Below are positions 1-13,330 of a stretch of 64,000 bases of DNA, one piece after another (position 1 is the stretch's first letter; each line of letters starts with the position of its first letter). The stretch is taken from NCBI RefSeq assembly GCF_023065955.2, contig NW_026622763.1:85045299-85109298 (forward strand), written 5' to 3'. This stretch comes from Ursus arctos (lineage: Eukaryota; Chordata; Mammalia; Carnivora; Ursidae). A program made the position numbers and the translations under genes. The notes under the pieces are model-generated. The model saw nothing but the letters and a program-made list of their open reading frames with translations, made no database searches and was not told the DNA's origin.

Positions 1-559
1 TGATTTTTTAAAATTTTCAATGCACTTTGTGGTTATTCGCAAATAGCCTAAATATATACATACTTGCTCTAATAACATAAGTAAATTGAGAAATAAACGC
101 TTGAACAAATAACTTTTAATGAAAAATTTTCTAAAAATGTATAGTACATTAGTATCAAGTAAAGAATAAGTGCCTAAATGTCATTATTCAGGCACAGTCT
201 CTCTAGTCTTAAATGCATAATAAATATTATCATGGAAAAGTCACTCCAAAATAAAGTGGAGATAATTAAAGCCAACTCTCAACATCTGTGTCAGTAAAAA
301 GTTGTTGGTGAAAATAATCAGTTGTAGGTCTTCAATTTAGTGAGGTTGGAATTAGTTTAAGTATCAAAATACTTAAATTTCTATGGCTTGTTTTTGTCAT
401 AATTAACCAAAGTTCAAGAAACTTACATCAAAATACTTCTTGCCTTGCTTTCATTATCTCTTCACCCTATCAAATGTGTAAAGTTGAATTTCACAAGTGA
501 AATTTTCAAAAGCAATAAACCAATGCAAATTTATAATACTAGGAAACTGCTTTCTAACC

Positions 560-849
560 AAGACACAAAATTCAAAACACAAAAAGGAAGCTATTAATAC
601 ATTTGATTTTAAAAATATTTATGCCCATTATGATATGCCATAAAGACATCAAAAGCCAAATGACAGAGGAAAAATATTTGCAACACTTACTGTAAGAGCT
701 AATCTTTCTAATATGTGAAGAGCTTATAGAACTTAAGAAGCAAGACAACCAACTCAATTGAAAAAAAAAAAGAGCATGGATGATGAAAAGATAATAGTCA
801 GAAAAACAGAGCTAGACAGTATCATTCACAATAAGAGAAATACTTGTTG
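560..849 (+). repeat. Old L1 remnant, interrupted by a CAN SINE
   Basis: The text around 655-760 (ggaaaaatatttgcaac, followed by wording like 'aagagcttatagaactt' and a run of A) resembles the plus-strand L1 ORF2 3' region found in many mammalian L1 elements. It is diverged and has no open frame. A SINE is inserted at its right edge. The subfamily cannot be assigned by eye. Confidence 0.45.
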
Positions 850-858
850 AAAGTACAC

Positions 859-1071
859 TGAGGTGGGGCGCCCGGCTGGTTCAGTCGGTTAACCGTCTGC
901 CTTCTGCTCAGGTCATGATCCCAGGGTCCTGCAATGAAAGCCCATGTGGAGCTCCCTGCTCAGCCCCACCTAAGGCTCCCTGCTCAGTGGGGAGCCTGCT
1001 TCTCCCTCTTCCCTTCCCCCCTGCTTGTGTTCTCTCGTGCTGCTGTCTCTCTCAAATAAAATCTTTTTTAA
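859..1071 (+). mobile_element. CAN (SINEC) tRNA-Lys-derived SINE
   Basis: It has a tRNA-like head (ggggcgcccggctggttcag, then gtcatgatcccagggtcctg), a CT-rich middle and an A-rich tail (caaataaaatc). It is flanked by the 9-bp direct repeat aaagtacac at 850-858 and 1072-1080, consistent with target-site duplication. It is antisense to ERBB4. A short open frame across it is a by-product of the SINE body. Confidence 0.9.
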
Positions 1072-1489
1072 AAAGTACACCAGAAATGTTAAAAAGTTAT
1101 TTATCTGATCCCTTACTTTTTTTGGTTCCCACTACCTCTTGTAGTGGGAGACCTTTTACTTTTCTTGTCAGAATATTTCCTTTTGTTTCTGCCCATATTG
1201 GATTCTAGAGAATGTAAGTAGGAACTCTATTCCTCCTATAACACATTCTCCAAACAATGTATAATAACTAGAAATGTAGGGTTTCCTAGAGTCTATTCTA
1301 GCTTCTTTTTAGTTGCTGAGTACAGAACATCTATTAATTTGACACGACAGTAAAACTTAAAACTATAGAGATATATTTTATCTTGGCTTTGGCTTTAGCC
1401 ATGCATCTCCCATATAGAATACGCTAGCCAGTCCCACTTATATTGATGAAATATATCAGTTTGAGACCCATCTTGTTTATTCATTAAGC

Positions 1490-1885
1490 TAATATTTATT
1501 GGGTGTTGTTAGGAGTTCAAAAAGATATATTGAACTCCTAATCACCAGTATCTCAGAGTATGACTTTGGTTGAAAAATAGGTGTTTCAGACATAAGAAGT
1601 TAAATAGATAAGGTCTTATGGGAGTAAGGTGGGCCTCGAATGCAATATGACGTGTTTTTATAAGATGGCCATCTGAAGACACAGAGACACAGGCAGAGTG
1701 CCATGTGAAGGCAAAAAACTAGAATGATGCACCTATAAGCCAAGGAATACGTGAGGCTACCAGAAGCTGAAAGAGGAAAGATCCTCCTTTAGAGTCGCTC
1801 AAGGAAGCATGACGCTGCCCATACCTTGACTTTGGACTTTGAACTTCCAGAATTGTAAGAGAACAATTTTTGCTGTTGTAAGCAA
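1490..1885 (+). repeat. Ancient interspersed repeat, family not assigned (LTR-like wording)
   Basis: Phrases such as ctcctaatcaccagtatctc, gtgggcctcgaatgcaatat, ccatgtgaaggc, cagaagctgaaag and ttccagaattgtaagag recur in a common mammalian interspersed repeat. I could not fix the family; a MaLR-type solo LTR is possible. It is diverged and non-coding. Confidence 0.4.
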
Positions 1886-2004
1886 ACTAAACAGCCCTAC
1901 AAACAAAAATATACTGTAATATCATTTGTCACTTTTTTTTCATTTGTCACTTTTTTAATTGGAAAAATATCCAAAGATGTGATAATGCCCTGTTCTCTAT
2001 TTCA

Positions 2005-2370
2005 TAGGCCGTTGGGAAACAAGTGCTGGCATACATTGCTGGTGGAAATGCCCAATCAGTATCCTCAATGGACGGTGATTTGATTTTATCTTTGAAAATT
2101 ACAGATGTGCTTGTCCTTTAACATGGGAATTCTACTCCTGGAAATTCATCCTACAGATAGAAAGATATAGCTTCTGACATGTAAAGTAACATAGGTTCTT
2201 CATTGCAGCATTTACTGTAATAGCAAAAATCTGGAAACTACCCTGTACAGGTAAAGACAAGTTACTTAAATTGTTATATAATAATAGCCTCATTATAGAT
2301 GGTATGGAAAAATATATGTGTATAATTTGCTATCCTGAGTATATGGCAAATACGAGAAGAAAATATACAA
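2005..2370 (+). repeat. Old L1 (L1M-like) ORF2 C-terminal remnant
   Basis: The sequence follows the plus-strand L1 ORF2 3' end: a block like 'attgctggtggaaatg', then 'attctactcctggaaattc', then 'cattgcagcatttactgtaa' and 'agcaaaaatctggaaac'. It is heavily mutated with no usable frame. Exact boundaries are uncertain. Confidence 0.6.
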
Positions 2371-3376
2371 TACTCCAAAGCTAAAGATCTCTAAATGCAA
2401 TCTCAAATTTGAAGTTATCATGGTCAATTATTGCTTTAGTGAAGATCTTAAGGCAACAAAAGTTGGGCCAAGCCAAAAGAGTTTCTGGTTTGTCAAATCT
2501 TAACCCAATAATATTTACAAATCATGAATTTTCAGATTTTAAAATGCAACCAAGGGAATAAATATACATGCCCGGAAGTAACTCATGATCTCTTCTTGAC
2601 TTTTCCCTAAGGTTTACTTTTTAATTAAAATGCAATATCCAGGTCTAGAACATGTGTCAATCTGAAGATAACTTTCCAGAGTCAATGTGAAGGACAATGT
2701 AAGAATGACCGTAAGCCTAGAAACATATTATCTAGTTAACATTTCAAGAACTTGGATGCAAATCCCCACATATAATTCCAGACCCAGTTCAGAATACATC
2801 TACAGTCCTTCTCAGTAGTTCTTATGACTTAGCCACCGGTATAGCCTTCCTTCTTTATACCATCCACTTCCGCATAAAAGTCTTGTCAGTCAGCTCTGAC
2901 TTTCAAGCCTCAGGAACAGCAATCTGTATAAGTATTGATAATACACAATGGTTTGTAACTGAGACTGTGTATCAAAATCACTAGAGAGATATCTAATTAT
3001 GTCAACCAAAAATCTGAAAACTCCCTTGTCCAAACTAAACTTCAAATTGATCACTAGAGGAAAATACTTACCATAAAGCTAATGACTATTGGAGAGTTAC
3101 ATTCAAAATGTCCTTTTAAAATTTAGCCCTGTTAAAGTCATCTGACTTAAAACATCAGAACAGAGCATCTGATCAATTTGTGACCACGGTGGTTAGCATT
3201 CACTTCTGAATTATCATTATGAAAACTATTAATCAAGCCAATAGATACTATTCCTAATTGTTGAGCTATGATTTTGAGCTGTTAATGATGTTATCCATTT
3301 TTGAATACACATATTCTGTTTCCAGAAAAGAAATGTCTGGTAGAAAAATGGGATGAATATATAATTGAAAGAGTTA

Positions 3377-3795
3377 CTCAGCCATCAGAAAGAATGATTA
3401 CACAACATTTGCAGCAACATGGATGGGACTGGAGGAGATTATGCTAAGTGAAATAAGTCAAGCAGAGAAAGACAATTATCATATGGTTTCACTCATTTAT
3501 GGAACATAAGAAATAAGAAGATCGGTAGGAGAAGGAAGGGAAGAATGAAGGGGGGGGGGTAAACAGAAGGGGGAAGGAACCATGAGAGACTGTGGACTCT
3601 GGGAAACAAACTGAGGGATTCAGAAGGGAGGGGGGTGGGGGATTGGGATAGGCTGGTGATAGGTATTAAGGAGGGCACATACTGCATGGTGCGCTGGGTG
3701 TTATACGCAAATAATGAATCATGGAACATGGCATCAAAAACTGGGGATGTACTGTATGGCGACTAATATAACAAAATAAAAATTATTAAAAAAAA
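3377..3795 (+). mobile_element. 5'-truncated L1 3' end with target-site duplication
   Basis: It begins inside the end of L1 ORF2 (cagccatcagaaagaatgat), continues through gcagcaacatggatgggact and the conserved tcatatggtttcactcat, then a purine- and G-rich 3' UTR, and ends in aaaataaaaattattaaaaa. The 10-bp direct repeat gaaagagtta flanks it at 3367-3376 and 3796-3805. The complete 3' end plus tail and duplication indicate a typical truncated L1 insertion. It is antisense to ERBB4, and its divergence looks low relative to the other L1 pieces here. A G-rich tract at 3626-3647 fits a four-G-run quadruplex pattern. Confidence 0.88.
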
Positions 3796-6007
3796 GAAAG
3801 AGTTAGTGAACTCTTGGAAGAAAGAAGAGTTCTCATGCTAAGGATAAACACATTTTCCAACTAAATTATGCTAAAAGTGTCCATGGGGAGAGGTTACTTG
3901 TTTAAACTGAAAATCTGTCATCCTGTCATGGGGAAGAAGAATAAGCAACTTAAGCACTTTTTGAAACTTTCTCTACAATAATGATAATAATCTTAAACAA
4001 TATAATTCTTTTCACCAAACACTCTCCTAAAACACTTAAGCAAAGTAATTGACTATACTTTCCCTATAAAAATCACTCATGGGTGTGTTATCATGGTATT
4101 AGCCCCAAAATGCTAAAGCTACAAAATTTTCTAGAGGCCATTAAGCAGATAAATATAGATATTGATTCTTCCTATATATAATTGAAACCCTTAAGGTAAT
4201 TGCAGCATCATTACTTATTTATTCAAATAAATTCCTTGATTTTCATCAGAATTACATGAAAAGTCACTATTTCAGTTTTCAAATTATATATTACAAACAT
4301 CTGTTTATCTGCCAAAGAGAGGGAGTAGGGCAAGGAAGGGAGGACACATTTGTTGAACGTATGAGTCTCTTCTTGATTTTTTTCTAACTTATCTTTCTGG
4401 TTTTATCTCTTGTCACTTCACCTAATTAACTACACTTCCAGATAAGCTTTTTGATGCTAGATTCAAATATGCCAGGCATTTCACCATGCTGATACAAGGC
4501 AAATCTATATTACCTAAGGACATGTAACATGCAATGAATTCACTGTTCCCTAAACCTACTAAACCAAACTTGTATCAAAAGAATGAGCTCAAATCTTATC
4601 TCTCACATCTCTCTAAAATCCCTATATTTATTAAGCTTTCTGTTCTCTGAAGCAAAAACTACATTTTGTATTACTTTATCTTGGATTCTTTGAAGTATAT
4701 TAACTTTCCCCATCTCATACAGGGTTAGCTAGCCAAATTAAGTCAGATTTGTGTCTTGTGTTACACAAAGATAACACCTGACTCCCCTGGTTACATATTT
4801 GATGTTGCCCAGACATGGGTTGATTTGTTGCTACAATGCAGCATTAAAAGACCACTGTTTAGATATCCCTTCAAGGAAGGACCTGCCTTAGCATCTGAGA
4901 ATACTCCTGGCCGACTGCCTTCTGCCAACCCACATGTCAGAGATTTCCTCAGCTGCAGAAAGCCACTTCACTCAAGTCTACACACCAGGGCAACCTGCCT
5001 CTAACAACTTCTGGATTGCAAACTCAGGACAACTTTGGTAAGTCATTTTAGCTCCAGAGTTACGAATGGGGTCAGACAAGGAGGTGTCAAGCCTCAATTA
5101 TAACCTGTTTTCTCTCTTCCCCACCATAGTTGCTGACCCCCAGGGCACTTCCTAAGAACATTTTGGGTACTAAATTCCATCTCAGAATATCCTTCTGGGA
5201 AATCCTACCTGTAACATAAACTATCTAAAAATAAACTAAGAAATAATTGGCTTTTAGCAAAATTTTGTAAAATTTCAGAAATAGCTATGACGTCAAATAC
5301 AGGATGCCCACCAGTGTAGCTGAGAAATTTTTTTATTCACAAAATAGTTAATTATATTCTACTTTATACCAGGAACTAGTGTAGTGATCAAGATGGACAT
5401 GAAATATTACATCGGAAATCTACTGTAGTTATAGAAATGGCTAAAACCATATACAAATGAAAATATGATAATTTAGGCAAAGCGTTTGTCACATTCTTGC
5501 ATGAGTCAATTCCTCAAGGAAAGGTTTTCACATTTGCATAATCTCAAACTGACTGAAGTGAATGAAGGCAAAATCAATACAACCAAGACTGAAATAGTAT
5601 ACATATTCTGAAGGGTGTGGCAGTCATATAGCCTGCTTAAACATATCCAGTTTAGTAAGAATTTATTGCCAACCAAGTTGCAGTCTCTCATATTGCCTCT
5701 TTGAGGAGAATTTCCTTTTTCTTTATATGTACCTACAAAGTCATTTAAGTTATAGCCTGAGAAAATTCAGCTCATCATAAATTTGAAAATAAGAATGATT
5801 CAAACAAAATAGACTTCTTAAAAAATATAGTATCTTTTCTGGAATAAGTCTTCACAGAGTAAGGTAATGATCTGTCTTAAAAGTGTAGATAATAATTTGC
5901 CAAGAAAAGTCAACTAATCAAATAACTTGGAGAATCTGCTTAGTGAGAGACATTGCTGGCTACTGAAGAGTATTTGGTAAAATCATTTTAAAGTGTAAAA
6001 GATGAGA

Positions 6008-6165
6008 GGTGCCTGGGTGGCTGACTTGATTTTGGCTCAGGTCCTGATCTCAGGGTCCTGAGATGGAGTCCCTTGTCAGGCTCTGCACTAAGCAGGGAGT
6101 CTGCTTCTCTCCCTCTGCCTCTGCACACCACCCCACTCTCTCTCTCTAAAATAAAAATAAATAAG
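6008..6165 (+). mobile_element. CAN SINE, internally shortened
   Basis: The SINE head (ggtgcctgggtggctgactt, then cctgatctcagggtcctgag) lacks part of the usual tRNA portion, and the body is CT-rich with a short A-rich tail. A perfect 19-bp target-site duplication, taaagtgtaaaagatgaga, lies at 5989-6007 and 6166-6184. The intact duplication marks a clean retroposition event. Confidence 0.93.
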
Positions 6166-7244
6166 TAAAGTGTAAAAGATGAGATTCCTGATAAGTCTAG
6201 AATTCTAAAATAAGTAATTAAGGCTCAAAAAAACAGAGAGTAAAAATAAAAAGGTCACTAAATTGATAGAAATGTGAAGAGAATAACAATATTAAATGGA
6301 AATAGAAAGTTGTAATATGGTCTGATACATATCACAGTAACAGAGTACTTTGGAATCTCTGATCTAAAGAAAAAACAGAAGGTACCAATATAAAATATTA
6401 AGAATAAGAAAAGAGATAAAACTATAGGGGACAAATCAGAAACAAGATGAAAACTTCATAGTTTTTAGAAGGATTTGCAATAGTATTAGGAAAACATTAT
6501 TGTTGTAATGTTCAGCACTACCATTGTTCAACATTTTTTAGAGGCTCCAGACAATGCTCTAGTATAGGAAAAAGAAATAAGGGATTTGAATATTAGGAAG
6601 AAAGAGATAAAATTAACATCAGTCATCAGTGGTATTTTTTTAACCAAGGAAATAAATAAAATATTGGAACTAACAAATTAGATATAATATAAATATGCAA
6701 AATTGTAAATGTTCATTAGTGCCAACAATACCCAATTCAAAATGTAAATAAGAGATAATTTCCAATTATAATAAAAACAAAACCAAAATACTTTAAAGTT
6801 ACTCCAGCAAGAAAAGCACAATCATGTTTTAAGAAAATTATAAAACTGAACTATATTTGAATGAGATATACTTCTTATCTAAATAAGAAGTTTCAACATT
6901 GTAAGGGTTCAACTTCCCCAAAATGAAACTGCCATCTTTAATTCAATGTTAAATAAAGTATCACTTGGAAAAGAAGAAGAGATATTAATGCAACAATTAA
7001 AAATTTCATCAAAAAAGTAATATAAAAAAATGTAATGCTTTGAATAATAATGTCAGTATGCTTCCCATAACAAATATCAAAATGTACAATAAAGAAATAA
7101 AAGAAATGGTGTTTCAATTCATTTCTTGAAGTAGTTACCAACAGGTCAATGGTACACAAAGGAGGTTTCAAAATAAGATAAATATATTCTGGTAATTTAG
7201 TTATGAAGTATTTATAAAGCCATTAATGCCAATGGCCTGGATCT

Positions 7245-7302
7245 AAAACAAAACAAAACAAAACAAAAAAACGAAACAAAACAAAAAACAAAAACACCAC
7301 AA
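7245..7302 (+). repeat. Simple repeat (ACAAA)n
   Basis: An imperfect pentanucleotide run of aaaac/acaaa units with one acg interruption at about 7271. Confidence 0.85.
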
Positions 7303-9489
7303 AAACCTCTTTTAAGGAAGCTTCAACATAAATAGAAATATTTATATTTCCACTTTTCTCAAAGTTTCAAGTGGTCCCAAAATATAATCTGTAGAAGCTG
7401 CTAATAAATTTTTATGTTCTCTTTTCTAGCACTCTGCAACTCCTGGGAGCATCTTTCCTACCAGTAAAGAACTTTCTCTAGGTTCTAGTTTTGTGAATTT
7501 GGTCTTCTGATGATATTTTTTTCTTTTTCTTTCTTTTTCCTGTCTCTGAGATATCACCTCTTCTGAACATGCAGCACCTAGAGAATGTACCTTCCCCCTC
7601 ACCCCACTCTTATTCACTTGAATACATTTAAAGAGATTCCAACTTTTTGGAACTAAATTCCCATATATTAATACATTATTGTCTATGATATATATGCTTA
7701 AGGGAATGGGGCACATCTAATCAGGCAAGAAAAAAAAGTCTCAAAGATTTGTATTAAATTCTTCACAGGAATCATATCTGGATTTAATTAAGATATTTAT
7801 CATTTTTTACTTAAGTATTTTCTGTATTTTTATGAATACTTATTTATGTATAATCAAAGCATAATAAAACAAATGATTAATTTGTACAGAATCTATTAAC
7901 ATTCTCTTTCAATCCCTATATATACAACTATGTGGTAGATAATGTTTTCCTGTATTGAAACACAGCTGTCCAGTAATGTATCAAGTAAATGTTGATGGTT
8001 AAATCATTTTTGTATTATGACAAAATGTTAATTCAGGGAAAGATTATTATGGAGTATGGTATAATTCTCATTATCAAGGCAAACTGACTATATTATACAA
8101 TATTTCAGAGAAATTTCACAATCCAAATTCATCTTTTATATATTCATTTTCAGAGCCATACTGAGTTAAAATCTAAATTATCAGAATGGTAAGGATACAT
8201 TAAGTCATTACTTCACAAATAATCGTTTGAATTTTAACTATTTGAATATTCATGTGATAGTAAAGCTATCACTTAAAAACAATCAGTTGCTAAATGAATG
8301 TCATCAATGGATTTTATAATTTTAAGAAATTCCAACTTTTTAATATTAAGTGAAATTTATCCAAATAGAAAGTTTATGTCTTTTTATAGTGTTATTGTTT
8401 GATGAGATCTTATATTTTATTTCATTAATGTTAGATATTAATCAATAGGCTGTAAAAATAGGAAAAAGGATAATTCACTAAAGTGGCAGTTTTGCAACCC
8501 TGTGGGGAATAGGGTGAAACTTTAGCTCGAGCCATCTGTTGGTCTTGGCAGCCCCTAGTTTGTAGGCATAAGGTGCTAGTGCTGCTGAGACTCACTGTAG
8601 CCCTTTATATTATGAACACTGACCATCAAGAAAGACTAGAGAGGTCTCAACCATGCATCTCTCCATGTCCCCCTGCTGGCCCCCATCCCTTACAGTGGTT
8701 CTAAACTCCCTCATCCCAAAATTCTAGACAAGTCCTCTGCAACTAGATCATCGGCTTATGTCTTCCAAGGACCTTTCTGGAAGGTTTGCAAAGCATGGTC
8801 TAGAAAAGATTAAGCCTGGGAACAGGAAGAGCAGGGAAAGATTGGGCCAGAAATTTCTTTACAATTTGGTGTTGGGCTGAGAAATAGAGGAAAGCTGGAG
8901 ATGCTTGGGTCACAGTGGATGGTGTCACCATTCATTAAACACAGGGAGACACACACACACAAGTCACATTTAGGAGTGAATAATAGATCACTTGGGGGCA
9001 TGTTGAACTAAGGGCCTATGAATCCTCTATATTATTTTAATTAGGAAACACTTGGATATTTTAATCTAAGTTCTAGAAGAAAATTCTGGGCAAGCATTTG
9101 GGAAATCTATTTGATTTTTCATTTTAGCCTGAAATATTTTTACCATTTAAATACCCTCATTTATTTTTCTTGTATAGACTCTAAGTTAATTTTACCTATT
9201 TTTTTTATTTTTAAAATTACTCTAGTAAAATGAAAATTTGCACATATGTAGAAATACACCGTGTACCAGTAAAAGAGAAACTGGACATTATTTTCCTTCC
9301 AAGTTGGTGTTACCTGCTAGATACTACATTGTTCATATTCTCCAAGACTGAATTGAATTCCTGCTATCCAAAATTTTATGGTGGTAGATATAATAGATTC
9401 TATGGCCCAAATTTTATTACTTCTCCCAAAAGGTACTCAACAATATGAACATTATAACTTGGCAGAAGGAGACTTTTTTGAATCACGTT

Positions 9490-9640
9490 AGAGATTTGAA
9501 TGCTGCCACTTACTAGCTATATGGAACCCTGGATCATTCATCTTGCCTCTCAGAACTCCAATCTCTTCATTGGAGAAAACCTATTGATGGATTGCTGTGA
9601 GATTAAACAAGGTGAGATACACGGAAACCCTGGTACTTGT
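9490..9640 (+). repeat. MIR element
   Basis: It carries the MIR core wording tgccacttactagctatatg, followed by a diverged 'cttgcctctcagaactcc' and 'gctgtgagattaaacaaggt'. These correspond to the MIR 'gccacttactagctgtgtgacc ... gttgtgaggattaaatgag' arc. Plus strand, ancient and non-coding. Confidence 0.75.
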
Positions 9641-9751
9641 CTTAAGTTGAAACACCAATGATTTAGAATAAATCTCTTGGGCAGTCTAAGTGCAGATATT
9701 AACCACTCAAATTTCCCTTAAGGTTATAACATGAGTTAGCAAAGACATTAG

Positions 9752-9935
9752 ACTAGTGATTCTTGGCTGTGTATCTGAACTTCAGAGGGAATCCAAATCC
9801 CTAGATATTGAATAAAAATCATGGTTGACATGTATGTGCACTTTTTCTGAGCAAAGATTTCATAGCTTTCATCAGTTGTTTCAAAGGAATCTCTGAACTG
9901 AGAAAAAGAAAGGGGTGAGAACTCCTGCTTTAGGC
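9752..9935 (+). repeat. Non-autonomous hAT-type DNA transposon fossil (MER58-like)
   Basis: Starts like 'agtgattcttggctgtgta', contains 'catagctttcatcag' followed by 'caaaggaatctctgaactg', and ends 'gtgagaactcctgct'. The ends form the imperfect inverted repeat typical of hAT MITEs (agtggttct ... agaaccact). The family name is from memory and uncertain. Confidence 0.5.
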
Positions 9936-10511
9936 TCATTTTATTTCTGCTTACAAAGAAAATATTATTTTTAAAAAAAGGTGACTAGCAATGCTAATTT
10001 CAATAATGTTTAGCCCTGTGTTAAGGAAATATTCTTTGAGCTACTGGACTTAAAAAGAATTTCTTGTTCTTTTTTTTTTTTTTTTTTCTAACTCTCCAGC
10101 TAGTAGATTTGATGTGATAACATTTAGATTTCTTCTACTAAGAGTCATGCAGTTGTTAAATGGCTTCTTTCACTTTGGTAATTTTTATAACTCTATAATC
10201 TCTGAAAACAACGAGCACCATAAATATTTCTGGAGATCTTACTGCCACCCTCTATCCTTAGAAAATTAAGATTGCTTCCTATAAAATTTCTCTTATACTT
10301 AAATCAAAGACTATAACTCTTAACTAAATATTTCCAATATTTAAACATTTTAATCTATGAAGAAAGTCAAAGAAGAACTTCACTTTTTAACTATAATCTA
10401 GGTGCTAGATGTTTTCTTGGATATTTCTCCCAAGAGTGACTATCTTAGATACTATCAATTCTCAATATAGATGCTTCTGGCCCTTCTTTTTACCATATGT
10501 GGATGACATGG

Positions 10512-10735
10512 CGGGGGGGCTGATTAGCTCAGTCAGTTAAGTGTCTGACTTCAGCTCAGGTCATAATCTCAGGGTCCTGGGATACAGCCCTGTGTCAGGC
10601 TTCCCACTCAGCAGGGAGTCTACTTGTCTCTCTCCCTCTCCTTCTGGCTCTCCTCCCATTCATGCTCTCTGTCTTTCTCTCAAATAAATAAAAATAAATA
10701 AATCAAAATAAATTTTAAAAAGTAAAAAAAAATGT
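10512..10735 (+). mobile_element. CAN SINE
   Basis: The tRNA-like head is recognisable (gattagctcagtcagttaag, then caggtcataatctcagggtc). It is followed by a CT-rich body and a long A-rich tail with ataaataaataaat units. No clear target-site duplication could be picked out, so the ends are approximate. Antisense to ERBB4. Confidence 0.88.
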
Positions 10736-11654
10736 AATGATGTTCTTTATGAGGGAAGCTTTCTCTAATAGGATGAAATTATTAAATGGATGGAAGTAAA
10801 GGGTATATATTCTTTACTTTTACTTTAATAAAACCTATTAAAAAAAGAAAACAAAGTTAGAAGGAGCTCTTCTAGGATTTTTAGATTTTTAAACTCCTTT
10901 CAGGGCTTCCATTTTATTATGGCAGATTAAGTACATATATTTTCTTTGCTCTTTCCCAAGATGCCACTAAAATAAGAGTGAAGATTTTAAAAAGATACAA
11001 ATCCCCCAAACAAAGAGAATGGGAGAGGGGACAAAAACAACTGAACAAATGTCAACAAATTTCAGGGAAATGGATGTACCAAAAGTAAGAAAGTAAAATA
11101 ACAAGGGTCTACAAAGGGGGATGCCGAAAATATGAAAGCAAATTCATTCATCAAATCCCAGAAAGGGTATAGACACTGGAGACATTTAGTACAACAGATG
11201 GTGAAGGTGAAAGATGGAGTTGAAATCAAGAATACTATTCAAAATTTGTATAAAGAACAATTAAATTCTCTGGTCTTCTCCTTAGCCAGAGTAGCAGGTT
11301 ACGGCACTTCCCTATCCTAGCAAGAAATTAAAGTTTTTAAATGGAGAAGTGGAACCAAAAAAGCATTACATTTCAAGACACCAAGTACAACAGAGATTGG
11401 GGAAGAGGAGATTTACTTTGAAAAACAAACGAACAAGAAAAAACTGAACATAAATTATAAAAAATTCTCTTTTTTACTTGTTTTGGTTTTAAAGTCTACA
11501 TAGTGCACAGAACTTATTGTAATCATTCCAAAAACATATAGACAGTTGTATAGTGGTAGATTCTCTCTGAAAAGGTAAATGGTCCCATAGTGGGTAACTC
11601 AAACAAATGGTCATAGCCCTGCTCTCAGTAAAGCTCATATCACCAGATGCTACA

Positions 11655-11890
11655 AACTGAATGTTTGTGTTCCCAATATTCTTATATTAACTCCCAATGC
11701 AAGATTAGGTATTAGGATGTGGGGCTTTTGGTAGATGATTATGTAATAAGGGTAGAGCTCTCATGAATGAATAAATTAGTGCCTTTACAAGAGACCTCAG
11801 AGAGCCCCCTCATCCTATCTGTCATGTGAGGACACAAGAAAAGAACCATCTGTGAACCAGGAAACAGGCTTTCATCAGACAAGGTGGTGC
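11655..11890 (+). repeat. Probable MaLR-type solo LTR fragment
   Basis: The order of phrases (actgaatgtttgtgttcc, then ggtattaggatgtggggc, then gtagagctctcatgaatg, then 'agtgcctttacaagagac', then 'tcatgtgaggacacaag' and 'tgaaccaggaaacaggc') follows a widespread mammalian LTR that I associate with the MLT1/MST group. There is no internal gag/pol-like sequence and no open frame. The 3' part fades out after about 11890. Confidence 0.5.
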
Positions 11891-13261
11891 TGATGAGGGA
11901 GCAGAAGTCAAGCTGAGGGCAAAGCACAAACTAACACCCCACAAATCCCCCTCCCCCCCAACACATACTCCAGGTGGGATACATGTGACAGTCCTTAGGC
12001 ACTCCTGGCTGCTGTAGAACAAAGGAAAAGGAAAAACAAATGGTTAACTGATAGAGATCAGAGTTATGCAGCACAGGAGTCTCCATCACTTTACAACTAT
12101 CTTAATGATTTACAAGAAAAAAGCAATCTCCGGAAACCTATACACTTGGAAAATCTGAGACAAAAGATTTAGAAATTAGAGAACCAGTCTAGAAGGTCCA
12201 GAACTGACTAAACAGAATCCCAGAAGGAAGACAAGAACAAACCAGATAATATTATCAAAGATGCCACGAGAAAAAAATGTTCCCAAACTAACAGATCTAA
12301 GTTTCTAGATTCAAAGGGTCCTTCAAGAGCTCAGCACAATGAATGAAGAAAAAAACAAAAACAAAAACAAAAAACTAAGGTTTATCATTTGGAAATCTTA
12401 GGAATAGCAGAAAAAAAATAGTCAAATATTGAAAAGGGAAAAACAGGAATTAGGAATTACCTTTCCTTGGGTATTCTCTTTTAGTCCTAGGGTACCACAC
12501 AGAGTTTCCCTATAACTTTTCGTTATAGTTAATAATTCTTTATATGAAATGCTAAAATGAAATACTAAACCAAGAAAGAGAAAGATACAGTATCAAGAAA
12601 CTAAAGGATACAACCGAGTTGCAAAGCAAAGGGAGATTCTACATGATGAGGAAGAGAGGGCCCAGAATTACAGCTGGGCCTTAACCTAGACACTACCAGT
12701 CCACATTGAACACGAGAGTGAGTTCTTAAGGAAGGATTTCTCCCAGGTAAGAGAGAAAAGGAAAACTAACAAACAAACAAAAAAATGGGTAGATTTCATG
12801 AGGCATCTGGCCTTGTGGAAGAGAAGTTTGGGAAGAATTAGAGGTAGAGATATAGAATGCTTAGAAGAAAAAAATTCTTAGTGAAATAATTATCAGCAAC
12901 ACCTTTATAGTAATAATTTGAAAAAAAAACCCTAAATTATCAATATAATTTGAAATTATGACATATTTATTACATAGGGAATACAAATGAAAAAAGTGCA
13001 GGAAAGGATCTGAGAATGCTAAATATTTATTTCCTATATTAAATATCCAATAGATTTTATCTAAAATTGACACATCAAGAAATAGCAGTAGAAGTATGGT
13101 TTTAGAAGCGTGGAGGGAAATATCAGGGAACATAGCTAATAAAGTTATCTCTGAAAAGGACGACCCAAGGGAGTAGTCAGTAGTCAGTAGCATAAGAATA
13201 CAAAGCTTATTTTTTCTTTCTTTCTTTTTTTTTAGTGTAAGCTGATAGTGCTATGTTCAAT

Positions 13262-13279
13262 ATAGATAGATAGATAGAT

Positions 13280-13322
<43 letters not shown>

Positions 13323-13330
13323 GATAGATA
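13262..13330 (+). repeat. (GATA/TAGA)n microsatellite
   Basis: A tetranucleotide run of about 69 bases with two 'atgatag' interruptions near 13280 and 13322. Its length and purity make it a likely length-polymorphic locus. Confidence 0.97.

Noticed and set aside
915..1208. Proline- and leucine-rich open frame, with similar ones at 16553, 30782 and 41638
   Set aside because: All are translations of CAN SINE bodies, whose CT-rich middle gives recurring Pro/Leu/Ser frames.
4756..5004. Open frame of 82 codons in a less AT-rich patch
   Set aside because: No protein similarity was recognised. The patch may be an old LTR or other repeat, but I could not support a family.
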